Assembly: GCA_014529385.2 (NCBI GenBank)
Contig: CM043970.1
Span: forward strand, 48,073,779 to 48,137,778
Origin: Adiantum capillus-veneris
Lineage: Eukaryota > Streptophyta > Polypodiopsida > Polypodiales > Pteridaceae
Direction: 5' to 3'
DNA length: 64,000 bases
This document shows, piece after piece, positions 11,331 to 62,837 of this stretch (positions are counted from its first letter, which is position 1; each line of letters opens with the position of its first letter). The notes under the pieces are model-generated. The model did no database searches. It saw only the letters and a list, made by a program, of their open reading frames with translations, and was not told the origin of the DNA. The translations under genes were made by a program, and so were the position numbers.

Positions 11331-11432
11331 AGAAAGAAAATGTTAAAATTACTAGAGAACATGTGACCAGCCTCTTAGGATTTGATATGTCTAATGCTCA
11401 GGAAAGTGAGATTCTTGAATGAGGTAATGAAC

Positions 11433-11677
11433 TTGGAGGGTTCACTATATGTAAACCTACCATATCACGTGCGTTCAAGACATGTTTGTAAAACCCCTTA
11501 TTTGTGAATGTTTTTAGGAATATAATGTACCCTTTTCCTTTAAAATTTTTAAGTGTTTTTCAATTTGAAAAAGTAATACCCTTATGTAGATATATTTTTA
11601 TAAGTTTCAAGAACTCTAAATACCCTTCTGTTAGACTCACGTCATAGGTTACATTTTTCTTAAGTGACTTCCACAAG
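11433..11677 (+). mobile_element. MITE copy 2, 245 bp, with 9-bp target duplication
   Basis: Flanked by the perfect 9-bp repeat GTAATGAAC (11,424-11,432 and 11,678-11,686). It is the same family as 9,561-9,806 in opposite orientation. Removing the element and one duplicate joins an open frame reading NEVMNESDILKLLK, which shows it interrupted an older coding sequence. Confidence 0.85.
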
Positions 11678-11689
11678 GTAATGAACGAG

Positions 11690-13466
11690 AGTGACATTTT
11701 GAAACTTTTGAAACTTCTCAAAAATCAATCAAAAGAAATTGGTATTTCAAAATTTACTGAAAGATATGGATTTATTGATCCAAACTTCTCAAGTGTAAGA
11801 AGTTTATGACACACTGGGAGTGATAAAGTGGGTTATAGATCCATCTCTAAAACCTGGTTCCAAGTCCTTAAGTATTACAAGATAAAAGCTTTTGGATTGC
11901 CTAGTCCTCACAATGTTGGGAACGCAAGGACTCTGCTAAATGAAGAAATACCCAAAAATTTTGGAGAATACTATCATATAGAGGGAATGATGCCATACAA
12001 AAATCAGAAGAAGAAATCTTCTTTTGAGTATAATGTTTTTAATAACATTTGGACGAGTATAAAAACAGTTCAATTTGCTATGATGAGATACTATAAAATG
12101 TGAGAAGTAGATTGTGAAGGAAAACTTATATTTGATATGAAATTGTATGAGGCTCAAATTCAAAAATGTCAAAAAATAGAAAGAGTATCTATATCCTCAA
12201 TGAATGGAGCATTGGACTATAGCCAGGGTAAGCTAGATTCCCCATACCACAAAAATCAATCAAAAATGGAGTTATGGTGGATTGAAGTAGCTCAAAATGG
12301 CTCTTTTTGCATACCAACGTACCTTCTCTTATACAGAACCAAAATGCAGGTGAACAACTCCATATAGATGGCATGGGTGACTTCATTGTAGAATGGCACT
12401 TGAGTGCCAAGCTTAAGGCACTGAAGTGCATGTTTGGTGTATGTGGAGGTACCAGTACCAAGTATCCATGCCTATATTTCATGGCAAGCACTAGAACGGA
12501 AGGATGGCTTGCAGAACATCAGGTTGGGAAACCACCATTGAGGAATAATGTGAACGTCGTCGACTACCCATCATCTTCTATGATTTGGGATCCAATTCTA
12601 GCAATAAATTTAAAAAATGTAGATATATGTTCGATGCATGCAGAGATTAGAATCTTGGAAAAATTGCTTCGACTCCATCTTGATTATGCATATTTTATTA
12701 AGCCGAGTACACTTGCAGACAAGTCCATAGAAAAATGTGAAGCTTTGCTCTTTCGAATGGGTTCTCATGGTGATCAAGTGCATCTTAACAAAGATCCTAC
12801 TCTTTTTAAAGGGACGGGTGATTTTTTGCAAGATGTTTCAATGGGAGGAGCAAAAGCCGAAAGAATTTTGAGTAACCATGATAGCAAACAAGTCGATACT
12901 ATGTGGAATTGTTGGAAGGATCTCTGTGTTATAACAACCAATGTCAAAAGTAGATTAGATGGAGCCAACAAATGCATGGAAGTGTGAAAGAAGCTCAACA
13001 ATTTTTTGAAAGTCTTGAGACAACAAGTTAGCTCAACTACTTATGTAGATGAGTTTAAGAAGCAAATAAAGCTTTTAATAACTGCTATCACATATCCTTG
13101 GGGAGAAAAAGACATCGCATATTACTTTGTGAGTTTTCAATTACTTCTTAAAGTCTAGATAGTTTTTCACATTGCATCCTATGAGTTCAACTAAATGTTT
13201 TTTAAAAAACTTAGCATATTCTCTACGTGCATGGACCATATTTTGCAAAACAAGGACCCCTTGCAACATGGAATACTCAAGGAATGGAAAAATCTCACTA
13301 TCAAGTGAGGACTTCATTTTTCAAATGTACGAGAAAGGGAGGGGGGCAAAGAAGAAGCAATGCACTAAAGGAATTATTCAATTGGTTCTATAGGAAGCAA
13401 TTACTAAGGATGAGATCAAACAACCATGTTGCTCAACCACAAATGGAGGCTTATGCTTCACTTTGA
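11690..13466 (+). pseudogene. Transposase-like ORF relic, family not identified
   Basis: Consecutive plus-strand frames (11,690-12,100; 12,137-12,360; 12,307-12,987; 13,227-13,466) form one broken protein of roughly 550 residues. Recognisable blocks are HIDGMGDFIVEWHLSAKLKA, a nearby YPC-YF, WDPILAINLKNVDICSMHAE, MGGAKAERILSNHDSK and a C-terminal WNTQGMEKSHYQVRTSFFK followed by KGGG. An Asp in a strand-like context, a His-containing helix and a C-rich turn resemble RNase H-fold transposases, but I cannot name a family. Frameshifts and stops make it a pseudogene. A gag-like or host origin is not excluded. Confidence 0.4.
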
Positions 13467-13674
13467 AACTTTGTACCTCTTTCTAAAAAGATCAAAATTC
13501 AAAAAATATATCTTTACGCAAACTATTATTGATTTTACATTAGTTTTTGAATATTTTGGTATCATTGGGCATGTCACCCCTGTATCTCAGAAACTTTCTT
13601 CTTCTATAGCCCCCAAAGAGGTTGAAATTTGTCTCCTCAACTACAGCTACATAGCTAGAGTAGCAATGAAAGTA

Positions 13675-14946
13675 TCACACTCTTGACACATTGAATCTTG
13701 CAGCATACCCAAATATTCTAGGTGTTGTAGATCTCTCAAGTAACACAACCTTGTTTGCATTGATTTGAAGGGGAATGTACCCCATAAACCGTGACAATAT
13801 ATTCATGGAAAATATTGGCAACTCAAGATCTTTAGAATATAGCATGTGAAAAGCACAGAAGTTTGAATTATCCAATGTAGGCAAGTAGTCCCTTGTGGAA
13901 GTGCCCTCCGTTCCTTTCCCACTAGAGCCTTTAGCTCTCCCAAGAAAATTGTCCTTGTCAAGGAGTTCAATATGCAAAATAAGAAGTAATAAATAAATAA
14001 CAAAGACTTGAAAAAAAAAAGATTTTTGGAAGGAAGGTCAAGGTGAACCTGAACCTAGCTTTTGCAACTCATCCTCCGGAATGACTTTTTCTTGAAGGAG
14101 ATTGCATGATCCAGTCATCTTTCTTTTGTCAACGTCCTTTTTTACCTCCTTTAAGTGAAAATCTCTACCAAAAGATTCAAGCTCAACAAGCTTCTTCTCA
14201 AAATCCTCATCTTTAAGAGTATGTTTCTTCTCTTCCACTCTTTTCATGCATAGAGCAAGTGAATCAGGAGCAGGAAGAAATAAGTTATTGTCTGTCTGCA
14301 GATCAAGTGCCAAAAACCCCTCTTTGACTCTTCTTCTATATCAATGAAGTCTTTGGCCACCTCAGAAGCTTTAAAAATGGTTGCAATATAGTAGTCCTCC
14401 CTGGTATTAAGCAGGCATTGAATATGGTGGAGAGGGATATACTCTTTTTTGTTGATAAAAGAAGGGAAGGCTTGGAACAATAAGAGAGGCCTCAGATAAC
14501 TCTACCTCCTCTATGGACTCATCAATGATAGTACTAGCTCTAAATTGAGCAACATCAAAATTTGAACTCTCTTGCTCCTCAGCTACAACATCAATTTCTT
14601 CCTCCTCTAGGACTTCACTTTTCTCAAGTTGTAGGACTGTGGAAACATTTGAATTTGTTCCCTCTTTGTTTGCATCTTTCACTTTATCTTGACCTTTGCC
14701 TTGCATGCTAAATTTGCGAAACAAATAGAAAATAAAGGCAACTTCCTTTGGAACAAAGTTGCAAGGCTTTGAATGGAAAGGACAAGAAATGGTCGGTGGG
14801 GAAACAAAAGAAGATTTCTTGGAAAATCTTCCTAATCTCCTTGTTACTTTGCCTTTTTCAATTGGGTTGGTACTAAATTCAGTTAGATGATAATAACTCT
14901 TGTGGCATACTTGCGTCTTTTGATCATGTCTTACGGTAGTTTTCAC
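13675..14946 (-). pseudogene. Unidentified minus-strand ORF relic(s)
   Basis: Four adjacent minus frames (14,407-14,946; 14,244-14,480; 14,038-14,313; 13,675-13,977) share one direction and similar composition. The first has a basic N-terminus and an acidic stretch (VLEEEEIDVVAEEQESSNFD). The next carry FIDIEEESKRGFWHL, and a charged helix with ALCMKRVEEKKHTLKDEDFE. No catalytic motif is visible. They may be one protein with frameshifts, or a captured host fragment within the old element. They are convergent to the transposase-like ORF. Confidence 0.3.
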
Positions 14947-14974
14947 TTATTTTATTTCAAATTTCCCCTACCCC

Positions 14975-15470
14975 ACATGATGTGATACGGCTTCGCATTG
15001 CTTGTTGGAACCCCTTCCGATTGCATCATCCTGGCCTATGCTCTTGCTGATTGTGGCTTCATCCCATACGACGCAACAGAGACTACTCCTAGTTTCTCAT
15101 AAGGGCTTCCCTCACTTTGTTCGGGTAATGTGCACACATTAAGCAAAGCTTTTTGTTTGTCCCTTCTAATTTCCCACACGGTGCAATACAACAGGGTCAG
15201 CAAAGCTTGAAGCACAAGTCATCGCTCTGTTTGGGCTTTTTTTTTTTTTGCATCCCCCGACATCTTCTTGCCATCATGAACGGAGCAATATGTGAGGGTC
15301 TTCAAAGTTTGAAGCATACCTCATCACACTGTTTGGGCATTCCTGTCTATCATCCCATGACTTCCTTCTATCATCCTACACGACGTGATACGGCAGGCTC
15401 GAGAAAGTTTGAAGCACACCTATCGCTTCGTTGGGGAATTCTTATTGGCTATCACATGACATCCCCTTGT
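14975..15470. repeat. Degenerate ~110-bp tandem repeat, about four units
   Basis: Each unit has a 'cacacggtgcaatac' or 'acgacgtgatacggc' block, then 'aaagtttgaagcacacctcatcgc' and 'tgtttggg' followed by a C-rich 'catcccatgac' joint. Units are strongly diverged. The remaining 15,480-15,655 holds a short charged ORF (PELEENKEEKPVPKPHH) that I do not recognise; 15,660-15,908 shows nothing. Confidence 0.5.
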
Positions 15471-15908
15471 TCTTGTTCATATGGCAAGATAAAGAAAATT
15501 TTCAGAAAGTTTACAAAGTTCCAGAGGAGTCCGCGAAACATGATGACAATCAAGAGGAATCAATTGTCAAGCCAGAATTGGAGGAGAATAAGGAGGAGAA
15601 GCCAGTTCCAAAACCTCATCACAGGCCCATTGCTAGGAAGAGAATGAATTATTGAGTGAAATAATTTAGGGAGACAAGGAAAGCTAAAAAATCTACTTGT
15701 CTTCTTATCCCTAGGCTACCCTTCATGAGAGTTGTCCATACAGATTGGTTAGCATGATGAGAAGTAAAACTTTTGTTTCAATAAGGTGGCAATCTCAAGC
15801 CTTGATGTGCCTTCAAGTGGCTGCTAAGGATTTCATTATAGAATTTATGAATGATAACTACATTTCAGCTGCATTTTCTTACAGGGTCACACTTATGAGC
15901 TAAGATTT

Positions 15909-16116
15909 TGTGTAGTGATGTGTGTGAACACACTTAGGACCGCCGGGGCTTTTTTTTCCCACTAGGAGGTTTTTTCCTGCGTGCATTGTATATACGCCCA
16001 TCATTCTTAACTTATCTTTCCATTGTGTACTAAGCAATACTACTCTCTACTGTGTGCCTTGAGCTTCTTCATCTTCTCCAAGTTGTGTGTGTTTCCTTGC
16101 AACCCTATTTACAACA
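15909..16116 (+). repeat. Copia 2 5' LTR
   Basis: 208-bp TG...CA block matching 6,530-6,742. It is followed directly by ATTGGTATCAGAGAAGG, the Met-tRNA primer-binding site, which fixes the right edge. Confidence 0.8.
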
Positions 16117-16358
16117 ATTGGTATCAGAGAAGGTTGCATCCTCATGGGCATAGCCACTAGCATTGCCAACACACGTTTGCTCACTTTCTCTAATTTGGGT
16201 GAGCTTTGGTGAGCATCAATAGGTTGACAAATACTTTGGAAAAGCTTATAGAGCTTGGTCTACTCAAAATTTTGATTCGAGCTCATTTCGGCCTCCATTT
16301 CCACTACATGCACATGCAATTTTGTCCTTTTGTGCAATTTTTTTGTCAGGCACTCACC

Positions 16359-16960
16359 ATGGCAGACAAGAACATATATGTGTTCAAGATGTTTGTTGCT
16401 GAGTATAAATTGGATGGGGACAACTACCCAATGTAGTATTACATGATGCAACATGTTGTTGTGTCAAAGGATGTTTGGAATGTTGTGCAGGGCATTGATG
16501 TACATCCTAGTTCTGTGGATACATGCGATGTTGAGGATGTTGCAAGTTTTGGCGGCAGTGTTGCTGCTGCCAGAGCTGCTTTTCCTATAACTGAGTAGGC
16601 TTGTTGGGATTCTAGAGATGCGAGGCTCATATTAATTGCATTATCTATGAAGCACACTATTACTCACATTTGCTCGGCTAAATCAGTTAAACATGCTTGG
16701 GATATTCTAGTTGGCCTTCATGCAAGTGGCCATGAGGCTATAATTGCATTGCTGCGTAAAGAGATGGAATCAAAGATTATGCATGAGGAAGATGACATCG
16801 GAACTTTCCTTGTTGGTATCAAGGATATAAATGAGAAACTCATTTCTGTAGGCAAAGTCATTTCAAACAGTTCCCTTGTGCAGAATGTTCTTGATGCTTT
16901 TGTTAGATTCTTACTAGACTTGTTTACCTCTCTCAAGGCTAATCCCTCCTGGGAATACAG
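16359..16960 (+). pseudogene. gag: Copia 2 gag (UBN2-type)
   Basis: From the ATG in 'atggcagacaag' the frame reads VAEYKLDGDNYPM, then ACWDSRDARLI, SAKSVKHAWDILVGLH and LRKEMESKIMHEEDDIGTFL, the pattern of plant Copia gag. TAG stops occur after NYPM and at 16,596-16,598 (ITE-stop-ACW). Gag would form the particle shell. About 200 residues are visible; the zinc knuckle and protease are missing. Confidence 0.8.
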
Positions 16961-17355
16961 TCACTTGTGCCAAGAATGCCTCTTATCCGGTCAAGGGAGT
17001 TGGAAAGATTGTGTTGACTGCTATGAATGGTAGTTCTTTCACACTTGTTGATGCACTTTATGTACTTGGGGATAAAAAGGAACCTTTTGTCTGTATCTGC
17101 AACACTTTCTAGACTTGGACTTGTTGTCAAATTTGTGGATGACAAATGTAGAGTTCATGATCTCAGTTTTGGTGATGAAATTGTTGCATCTAGTATTTTG
17201 TGCCATGGGCTGTATAAGCTCACTTTGTATGACAAGTGTGGGAAAAAATTTGCAAATGCAGTTATGGATTCAAAGGTTGTTTAAGATGCAAAACTTTGGC
17301 ATGCAGGTTTGGACATCTGAATTTTGCCACTTTGTTGCGTTTGTAGAAATCTGAT

Positions 17356-18260
17356 ATGGTTGCTTCTTTGCTACTTCTTGAAGCACTTGTGAAGCATTTT
17401 TGTGAAGGTTGTATTTTGGGTAAAATGCAACGTTCAAAATTTCCAAAGGATGGTTCAATTAGGGATACATGCAGATTGCATCTTGTGCATAATAATGTTT
17501 GTGGGCCCATGCAAACTCCGTCCTTGGGCAATTATCTTTACTTTGTGACTTTCATTAATGATTACTCCAGCCATGCATGGGTGTATCCGCTTAAAGCTAA
17601 TTCCGAAGTGTTTATGTGCTTCAAACAATTTCTGGCTATGGCTGAAAATGTCTCTATATGTACTATGGGCACCCTCCGTTTAGATCGAGGGGGGAAGTAT
17701 ATGTCTTGAGTTTAATGCATTTATTGGCTATTCGTGGGATAAAACACCAATGTACAATTCAATATACACCTTAACAAAATGGTGTTGCTAAAAGGAAAAA
17801 TAGATATCTTATAGAGATGGCACGATGTATGGTCAAGAGTCAAGCTTTGCCACATTTTGGCTAGTCGTGGGATAAAACACCAATGTACAGTGCAATATAC
17901 ACCTAGCAAAATGGTGTTGCTGAAAAGAAAAATAGGTCTCTTACGGAGATGGCACGATGCATGGTCAAGAGTCAAGCTTTGCCACATTCGTTTTGTCTTG
18001 AGTCCATCATGTGTACTACTTATGTACTTAACAGGTGTCCTACAAAAACTTTGCAGTCTATGACTCACAAACACAATCCAAAAAATTAAAAGATAAGGCG
18101 GTCAAATGCATTTTTGTTGGTTACATTACTGAAAGCAAAGGTTACAGGTTATACCATCCACAAGCGAAGCGTATCTTGGTTTCATGTGATGTTGTGTTTG
18201 TGGAAGATTTTGTTCAACCTTTGTGTTCATACACTAGAGACATTAATGTAAGCTCATAGG
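17356..18260 (+). pseudogene. Copia 2 integrase with internal duplication
   Basis: First half (17,356-17,709) reads FVTFINDYSSHAWVYPLK; the family FIDDYS has become FINDYS, losing an Asp of that block. After a stop near 17,707 the TPQQNG/ERKNR region is present twice (17,726-17,858 and 17,859-17,989). The end carries KCIFVGYITESKGYRLYHP. Stops at 18,257 and 18,424 are TAG where Copia 1 has CAG. Confidence 0.8.
17726..17989. repeat. 133-bp tandem duplication inside Copia 2 integrase
   Basis: Copies start at GGCTATTCGTGGGATAAAAC (17,726) and GGCTAGTCGTGGGATAAAAC (17,859) and both end at 'caagctttgccacat'. Copia 1 has one copy, so the duplication is derived. Confidence 0.85.
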
Positions 18261-18789
18261 ACATTTATGACAATTTGTTGCCTCTTTTTAGATGGAAACT
18301 TGAATGTAAATTCCAATGAGGAAAATGTACAACCTATGGGGGTTTTAAAAAAATGCTACAGATCAACCTATTTCTGATGCAAATGTACATGATTTACTCG
18401 ATGTGGAAAGGGCTGAGAATGAGTAGGCTATAGGTATGCCAAAATGGATGGTGCATACTTTATGAGAGAGTAAATTGGATGCACATTTGTCTAGTCATAC
18501 TCGTTCAGGTTCTTGCCATGCATCTTATGCATCGGATTCTTATGCTTTGGCTGTTTCTAGCTTATGTGATGTAGAGGAACCTTTGTATTTTGATGAAGCA
18601 CATAATTCTAAAAATAGGAGGGCTACCATGCAATTAGAATATGATGCACTTATAGAAAATGACACATGGACTTTATGTGATTTTTGCCTCCTAGAAAAAA
18701 GGCCATTGGTACGAAGTGGGTTTACAGATTGAAACGCAAGTCGGATGGTGAGATTGATCGCTATAAAGCTCGACTTGTTGCAAGGGCTA

Positions 18790-18874
18790 CCTTATCATTC
18801 CATTGTGCACTAAGAAATACTACTCTCTATTGTTTGCCTTGAGCTTCTGTTTCCCTGCAACCCTATTTCCAACA
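18790..18874 (+). repeat. Copia 2 3' LTR, truncated
   Basis: The last ~85 bases of the LTR ('ccattgtgcactaag' to 'ccctatttccaaca') joined to RT sequence at a point where both have short similarity (CTTATC in the LTR). No target duplicate matches the left flank. Confidence 0.7.
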
Positions 18875-22559
<3,685 letters not shown>

Positions 22560-22560
<1 letters not shown>

Positions 22561-23345
22561 TCTGCTTCTCGATTAATTAATTAAACTAATGCGAGTAATA
22601 ATTAAAATAGCCAGAAATCTTTTTTATTTTTCATTAACTTTTGACTAATAAAGACACAGCCAAAAAGTTTTTCAATCAAATGGGTTGCTATCACTTTTGG
22701 CATTATTTATTTACTTTCACTATTTGTATTTTCTTCTTTTTTCTTTTTTTGTGCTTTTTACAGCTTTTTATCAGTGGGTATAATTATTAATTTCTCACAT
22801 TTTTATCCATCTTCTTTTCAGCTTTAATTCTAAAGTGGGTATTGTTAATCTGATTAAAAAGTGTATATTGGTAATCGCATGAAAATGTAAATTAAGTGGT
22901 GGTTATTAATCACTTTCACCCACTTAAAATCCAATTAATCCAATTAAGTGAACATTTTTTGATCATTTTGACCCATTAAATTAAAAAAGGGTTATATCTA
23001 CTTAAAGTGAGTCTTTTTCACAATTATTATCAGCTAATTTTCACTTTAATTAAAAAAGGTTATGTCCACTTTAATAAAGTGGGTCTTTTACACAATTATT
23101 ATTCAGCTAATTTGCACTTTCGCCCACATGAAAATATAATTAAGTGGGTATTATTAATCACTTTCACCCACTTGAAATCAAATTAAGTGGGTATTATTAA
23201 TCACTTCCACTCACTTAAAAATCAAATTAAGTGAATAAATTTAGATCATTTTCACCCACTAAAAATCTACTGAAAGTGGGCCTTTTTTAGCAATATTTAT
23301 TATGGGCTGATTTTCACTTTAATTAAAAAGGGGGGTCTTATCCAT
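22560..23345. repeat. AT-rich block of AAGTGGGT/CACTTT repeats upstream of the TGA gene
   Basis: At least six degenerate units containing 'aattaagtgggtattatt', 'aatcactttcacccactt' or 'actttaattaaaaaaggtt' follow each other. Many halves are reverse complements of one another (AAGTGGGT against ACCCACTT), so the DNA can form short hairpins. No coding potential. It ends about 500 bp before the TGA start codon, so it lies in the promoter region. Confidence 0.6.
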
Positions 23346-23648
23346 TTAAAAAATTTGGTGGTCTTAATCATCTTCTCTTTCTGTCAAAGCGCTATGGTGG
23401 GGTGGGTGACATTTCATTTTTCAATTTCCCATCAAAGCTTGAAAAGATCAGCTCTGGTTAGTAAAATACTACTGAAACTAAAAGTCTATTTCTCTGAAGT
23501 TTTCAAACGAGACGTGTGTTCTATGTACATGTCGTCATATATTATGTAAATTTTGTTATGCTTGGTGCTTTTCGGCCATAGCCACTTTTCTGTTAGGAAA
23601 GCCCTTCTCACAGAGAGAGGCTTTTATGACCTAGCCATCCATTCCCTG

Positions 23649-23651
23649 GTT

Positions 23652-23725
<74 letters not shown>
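23649..23725. repeat. (TG)n(GA)n microsatellite in the TGA gene leader region
   Basis: About 14 TG followed by about 24 GA units, ending 115 bp before the start codon. Probably transcribed in the 5' leader, but the transcription start is not visible. GA tracts near plant promoters can bind BPC/GAGA-binding factors. Confidence 0.8.
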
Positions 23726-23727
<2 letters not shown>

Positions 23728-23824
23728 CCTGCAGGCTTCTTTTTCCTTTGAATTAGGGCTTTTGCCTCCCTGCACTTCAGTGAACACCAAGGTGGATCTT
23801 TTTTTCTGATTGCATCTCCCAGGC

Positions 23825-23840
23825 ATGGTGAGACGACTCG

Positions 23841-23848
<8 letters not shown>
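23825..23848 (+). promoter_or_regulatory. Short upstream ORF overlapping the TGA start codon
   Basis: ATG at 23,825 opens a seven-codon frame (MVRRLDV) whose TAA (23,846-23,848) lies inside the main ORF, three bases past its ATG at 23,841. Because they overlap, ribosomes translating it would have to step back or leak past to start the TGA protein. Whether it is used is unknown. Confidence 0.45.
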
Positions 23849-59553
<35,705 letters not shown>

Positions 59554-60015
59554 GAAATGTAAAATAGCCGTTCGCAAAATTTAGAACTATCTTTTAAAGT
59601 AGGGAATGGGTTGCCTGTAGAATATGGAGGGCATATGATTATTGTAGCCAGATCACTTGATTTGGGAGAGGGCTTAGCAAGTCAATGCGAATATACATTG
59701 CCGACTTACATTCGCATAGGTTTTGATGCTATAGCATAAATCAGCGACCGTCGGTTGGTGGTGGCCCAAAGCGCGCCATGAGCAGATTGTAAGCTTGGTC
59801 GTACTGAGGAAGGAAGATTCAGATAAGAGTTTCTGTGGTTGCTTGACCCTTATGACCATGTCATAAAAATGTGCTTATTTGTAAATTGATTGTATGCTAT
59901 TGTAGCGTGGTAATTGTTGGAAGGGAGAATCTGCTAGTTGCATAGCCCAAAGAAGGTCTGTCCTTTCCATCTTTCAATTGAAGGACAAAGTAATAAAAAA
60001 GTGGTCCAGCAATCT
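59554..60015 (+). other. Probable TGA 3' UTR
   Basis: Non-coding after the stop codon. AATAAA at 59,992-59,997 is a candidate polyadenylation signal about 440 bp after the stop. No transcript evidence. Confidence 0.4.
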
Positions 60016-60071
60016 TTGTGCTTTGTTTCTGAGCTCTCAGGTCGTTGTACACAAAGCTGCTGCTGCTGCTG

Positions 60072-60075
<4 letters not shown>

Positions 60076-60112
<37 letters not shown>

Positions 60113-60196
60113 GGAAATTGGAATTTATCCTTGTCGACCTTGTCGGATAGATCTTTGAGGTCTCTTGGGATTGCTCCTATGATGTTTAAAGCTACG

Positions 60197-60236
<40 letters not shown>

Positions 60237-60309
60237 GACACACACACATTCACATTTTTTTGTGGTAATGTCACACACACACACGTTTTTTAGTAATGTC
60301 ACACACATG

Positions 60310-60363
<54 letters not shown>

Positions 60364-60382
60364 TGTGCGTGTGCGTGTGTGT

Positions 60383-60459
<77 letters not shown>

Positions 60460-60638
60460 TTACCAAAAAATCAGTGTGATTTACAAAAAGGAAATGGGAA
60501 TAACCTCTCCATCCCCCAAGCATGGTAGTTTTGTTGTATCGGTCTTGAGCTCAAGACCTGTCCTATAGATCTTTGAGGTCTCTTGGGATTGTTCCTGCAA
60601 TGTGAAAATGTCATCTCTCTCTCTCTCTCTCTCTCTCC
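60076..60638. repeat. Microsatellite cluster
   Basis: (CT)n 60,076-60,110; (CT)n(CA)n 60,199-60,248; (CT)n 60,312-60,360 then (GT)n to 60,423 then (GA)n to 60,456; (CT)n 60,614-60,638. A 32-bp block 'agatctttgaggtctcttgg' recurs at 60,149 and 60,568. Confidence 0.9.
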
Positions 60639-61089
60639 ACATTGTTTCGAGTCATTTCTGTTTGTTCTTTATGAGAGGCTATAGGTTGAAAATTCACACA
60701 AGCATAGCCCTGCATCAAGCTATGGTTCTTTGATATCTTGATGACATCCACACAAATGTACGGGGTAAATATTTGAAGTGTTGAGTCTGGACAATCGCAG
60801 TCGGTTTGGTTGGATGTAAGTCTGATACAGTGGAATTGAAACAACTGTGGTTGACACACTTGGTAAGTATCTTACGAGCGGGCTGTCTAAATTCACCCTC
60901 AAAATATCTGTATAGCTAGCCATTGGGGAGGTTCCAAATGCTGAAATGTACTTGTTGGTCTAGTTTCAGCTGCATGGCTTCACTATTGCTAGACTGCCAC
61001 AATTTCACGGATCCTTGGATGCACCTTCACCAATGTGCAGGCAGAAATCAATAGGTGGGTTAGATAGGATCTCAAGTATGTTAATATAG

Positions 61090-61500
61090 AGAGGAAATGG
61101 ATGACTTGTCCCTGAGATGTGGGAACGTTTCGACGACGGAGCGATGCCTCCTTTCATCCAGAATTCAAAGATTCCAATGTATTAAAATTGCTTCTCATCT
61201 CCTCCTCTGAATTGCAACATGAAAAAGTAGATTCACTTCGGTTGCCTATAGAGGAGTGGATATGCTATGTATGTCACATACAGCCAGAAAAAAGAAATGA
61301 ACATTTTATATGTTGGTGTCCGTTGTACTACCGTGAAGGTCCCATAAACCCTGACAAATTCTTCTCAATTAATCATGCGCCCTTGACAGTAGGGTTATCG
61401 CTGTCAAGAACGTTCTTTTATATCGGTCGGATATGCCTTGGGCTAATCTTGTTGGAGCTATGCAGGTGGACATGCTTTATTATGGAGCTAGACGCATTGT
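61090..61500 (+). pseudogene. LINE C-terminal zinc-knuckle fragment
   Basis: The frame 61,119-61,502 contains CYVCHIQPEKRNEHFICWC followed by PLYYREG, matching the Cys/His domain of LINE E (CHAEPETEFHYICRC). No RT is present, so it is a 5'-truncated remnant. Confidence 0.6.
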
Positions 61501-61783
61501 AGTAGAGGACCCATTTAGTAATATGTGCTAGATCACTTCTAGAGCCATAGCTCTTGCTAGGATTTGAAGACTTCACTTTTTTCGGTCATGGGACTCTCCA
61601 GGATATAGCTGCAGAGATTAGTAGATCTTGATAGCCTCGTCATTGTTGCAGGTCAATTCATTTAACCATCGTCGCATCAAGTGTAACCGACTAGTGCTAT
61701 GCGTCGGGTGTTGGAAGATAGCAAAAACTAGAGTGCTTCGTTAGCCGCAGTTGTATTGAATTAAAGCGTTAAGAAAAGCTTGC

Positions 61784-62068
61784 GAATCTATATCTATCTC
61801 TACAATTATAATGGGGGAAGGGATTCCGGCCCCTCCCCCCGGACATGTGTTAGCACAAGGTTCATCCGGCAAATCTTAGACGAGTGTACATTGCCCTGCG
61901 TAAGGTGACATAAGGCGAGAGCCATCACACAGTGTGATAGAGAGGTAGAGAGAGAGAGAGAGCGCCTAGAGGGATGTCGATTGCACCTTTGACGGCAGTT
62001 CAGACCATTGTACCATGTGCAAGGTGACACACGCGAGAGCAGTCACACAATACATGCGGGGGGAGGGG

Positions 62069-62115
<47 letters not shown>

Positions 62116-62801
62116 GCTTAGGTGCATTGCTTCTCAACTAACTGATCCGCACCACGGATTCTGACCTCCAGGTCTTATCAGAAATGCACGTTCTAAAAAA
62201 CTTCATAAATTAAGAGAGAGGGTCTTTCTAATTAAGGTCTTTTCCAAATCTTATTAGGCTTAGATACACAACCATCGAAACACTTACAAAGTTATAATAG
62301 CAACCCAATTTGGAGAGGATCGCAACTAGCATCTTACTCACATTGCAAGCATGTGGCATTACACAACAACACAACATGCTCATATGGGCGAAAGAATTCA
62401 TGATGATATTGTTAGACTCGGGTTGTTGAAAGAAAACATTGTGCTTAACACCGACTTGGTCGACATGTATCAATAAATGTGGTGCAGTTCATAAAGCACA
62501 AAAAGTGTGCGAGGAGCCTCCTGACCGAGATGTCGTCTCTTAGAATCTATACATTTATAATGGGGGAAGGGATTTCGGCCCCTCCCCCCGGACACGTGCT
62601 AGCGCAAGGTTCATCCGGCAAATCTCAGACGAGTGTACCCTGCGTAAGGTGACAGAAGGCGAGAGCCATCACACAGTGTGATAGAGAGATAGAGAGAGAG
62701 AGAGAGCACCTAGAGGGATGTCGATTGCACCTCTGACGGCAGTTCAGACCATTGTACCATGTGCAAGGTGACACACACGAGAGCAGTCACACAATACATG
62801 C

Positions 62802-62837
<36 letters not shown>

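Larger units (their letters stand above)
16117..18790 (+). mobile_element. Ty1/Copia retrotransposon 2, internally deleted
   Basis: Contains primer site, gag (16,359-16,960), a protease-less joint into GAG-pre-integrase (17,027-17,284), integrase (17,356-18,260), and the start of RT up to a KRKSDG-like block and ARLVA at about 18,780. There it jumps straight into a partial 3' LTR, so most of RT and all RNase H are deleted. Stops are frequent. Same family as Copia 1. Confidence 0.85.

Noticed and set aside
9561-11677. A single transposon with ~245-bp terminal inverted repeats
   Set aside because: Each arm has its own different perfect 9-bp duplicate, so they are two separate insertions in opposite orientation.
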